From assembly GCA_934502625.1 (NCBI GenBank), contig CAKSUQ010000038.1, positions 1 through 6,703 on the forward strand: a stretch of DNA of 6,703 bases. Direction: 5' to 3'. Source of the DNA: an uncultured Gemmiger sp. Lineage in GTDB: Bacteria > Bacillota > Clostridia > Oscillospirales > Ruminococcaceae. The notes under the pieces were generated by a model that saw only the letters and a program-made list of their open reading frames with translations, did no database searches and was not told the origin of the DNA. Below, one piece after another: positions 5,942-6,703 of the stretch. Within the stretch, counting starts at the first letter, position 1; every line of letters begins with the position of its first letter. The translations under genes were made by a program, and so were the position numbers.

Positions 5942-5997
5942 CCACTGGAATCTTGCCGTGATGCGTACAACTTAACACCAGAGAGTACAACTTACGA

Positions 5998-6027
5998 TTG
6001 CACCGTGATTCCTGCCTATGGTATACT
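5998..6027 (+). promoter_or_regulatory. Promoter-like pair reading antisense into GltD gene
   Basis: TTGCAC (5998-6003) and TATACT (6022-6027) are 18 bases apart. It starts 4 bases outside the right inverted repeat and would direct transcription against the 3' end of the GltD gene. It may be an orphan promoter left by a deletion near 6028. Confidence 0.3.
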
Positions 6028-6031
6028 TAAA

Positions 6032-6703
6032 TCAACAGGTCTTTCCTGCCTTAATCGCCGCGTCAATCGCTCTTGCGGCTTCCTTACCGGCACCCATGGC
6101 CAGAATAACCGTGGCAGCGCCCGTAACGGCGTCACCGCCGGCGTAGACCATCGGGCGGCTCGTCAGGCCGTCGGGGCCGTTGGTGATCAGGCAGCCGTGC
6201 TTGTCGGCGTCCAGACCCGGCGTGGTCGAGCGGATCAGCGGGTTGGGGCTGGTACCCAATGCCATAATCATCGTGTCAACGTCCAGAACAAACTCGCTGC
6301 CCTCCTTGACGATGGGGCGGCGGCGTCCGGAGGCATCCGGCTCGCCCAGCTCCATCTCAACGCAGGTCATACCCTTGACCCAGCCGTTCTCGTCGCCCAG
6401 CACCTCGGTGGGGTTGGTCAGCGTCTTAAAGACGATACCCTCCTCCTCGGCGTGCTCGACCTCCTCCTTACGGGCAGGCAGCTCGGCCATGCCGCGGCGG
6501 TAGACGATGTACACATTCTCGGCACCCAGACGCTTCGCGCAGCGGGCGGCGTCCATGGCCACATTGCCGCCGCCGACAACGGCAACGGACTTCGACTTCA
6601 TGATGGGCGTGCGGGAATCCTCCTTGTACGCCTTCATCAGGTTCACGCGGGTCAGGTACTCGTTGGCAGAGTAGACGCCGTTCAGGCTCTCGCCGGGGAT
6701 GCC
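6032..6703 (-). CDS. gltD: GltD-type NADPH-dependent glutamate synthase small subunit, C-terminal part
   Basis: The frame is open from the right window edge to TGA at 6034-6032, giving the last 223 residues of a protein usually about 465 long. It is the GltD/NfnL-like flavoprotein that passes electrons between NAD(P)H and an iron-sulfur or glutamate synthase partner. Seen here: the second dinucleotide-binding fold VVGGGNVAMDAAR (42-54 of the fragment), the NADPH-phosphate contact region YRRG (68-71), ELPARKEEVEHAEEEGI, the MALGTSPNPLI strand and the FAD-binding end VYAGGDAVTGAATVI (186 on). The N-terminal Fe-S domain and first FAD motif lie outside. In clostridia such proteins are called both homotetrameric GltA/GltD and the large subunit of NADH-dependent ferredoxin:NADP oxidoreductase; the upstream neighbour would decide. 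GC is high and codon use matches the cellobiose phosphorylase gene. No strong terminator follows directly. Confidence 0.9.
   Translation of the reverse strand, partial: GIPGESLNGVYSANEYLTRVNLMKAYKEDSRTPIMKSKSVAVVGGGNVAMDAARCAKRLGAENVYIVYRRGMAELPARKEEVEHAEEEGIVFKTLTNPTEVLGDENGWVKGMTCVEMELGEPDASGRRRPIVKEGSEFVLDVDTMIMALGTSPNPLIRSTTPGLDADKHGCLITNGPDGLTSRPMVYAGGDAVTGAATVILAMGAGKEAARAIDAAIKAGKTC

Larger units (their letters stand above)
5636..5994. mobile_element. MITE-like element with 31-bp imperfect inverted repeats
   Basis: Arms 5636-5666 and 5964-5994 are inverted copies matching at 26 of 31 positions. Read inward, each begins TAAGTT-TAC-like, continues with CTCTCTGG and ends AAGTTGTACG, so each arm itself holds two copies of an AAGTTGTAC-type motif (the outer left copy has T for G). 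Repeated motifs within long terminal repeats suit a transposase-binding end. The 297 bases between carry no transposase, so this would be a nonautonomous or internally deleted element. No target-site duplication is obvious. Alternatives are paired regulator binding sites or an old recombination structure. Confidence 0.4.
5364..6031. other. Gene-poor stretch between att scar and GltD gene
   Basis: 668 bases without a convincing gene. Open frames exist on both strands (a 165-codon plus frame from 5359; minus frames at 5427-5747 and 5605-5817), but they overlap one another, start in or run over structured DNA and show no recognisable domain. What is present: a tandem G-rich repeat (5491-5513), a pair of long inverted repeats (5636-5666 and 5964-5994), a terminator (5781-5807), a hairpin (5822-5860), AT-rich DNA with AAATAAATAA repeats (5867-5890) and a promoter-like pair (5998-6027). 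It is best read as the remains of a mobile element's end. Confidence 0.5.

Noticed and set aside
1..6703. CRISPR array, rRNA, riboswitch or intact transposase
   Set aside because: No regularly spaced repeats, no rRNA-like sequence, no known riboswitch core and no transposase or integrase domain were seen on either strand.

Overview
The window looks like chromosomal DNA of an anaerobic, moderately GC-rich Firmicute, probably of the Clostridia (Oscillospiraceae/Ruminococcaceae, for example the Faecalibacterium-Gemmiger-Subdoligranulum group). This is inferred from the gene content (GH94 cellobiose phosphorylase, clostridial-type GltD-like flavoprotein), strong AGGAGG-type ribosome binding sites and Gram-positive style terminators. 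No species can be named from the sequence alone.

Two GC-rich metabolic genes, both cut by the window edges, flank a disturbed middle. On the left (1-2244, +) is all but roughly the first 70 residues of a cellobiose phosphorylase, followed by two strong stem-loops. On the right (6032-6703, -) is the C-terminal half of a GltD-type NADPH-dependent glutamate synthase small-subunit protein.

The middle (about 2900-5277, +) is an accessory cluster, partly of visibly lower GC, built from two kinds of gene in alternation: alpha/beta hydrolases and small-molecule-type SAM methyltransferases. It holds a broken hydrolase joined to the tail of a methyltransferase (2921-3420), an intact class I methyltransferase (3443-4129), a 27-residue ORF overlapping its stop codon (4126-4209), an intact alpha/beta hydrolase (4252-5025) and the first 80 residues of a PPM/LCMT-like methyltransferase (5035-5277). 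Spacing and ribosome binding sites suggest one transcription unit from 3443 on. Deletions have removed the start of the cluster, fused two genes and cut off the last one. A near-consensus promoter at 2806-2834 lies just upstream, but a terminator follows it at once.

The cut methyltransferase abuts a terminator and exactly the 3' half of a tRNA-Met(CAU) gene on the minus strand (5319-5363). The tRNA identity ends at the edge of the anticodon loop, as expected for the distal attachment site of a tyrosine-recombinase element. The 670 bases to its right hold no convincing gene. They contain a tandem G-rich repeat, a strong terminator, a hairpin and a pair of 31-bp inverted repeats 359 bp apart end to end, which resemble a MITE or an internally deleted insertion sequence. 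The best overall reading is a decayed integration site beside a degraded hydrolase/methyltransferase gene array.
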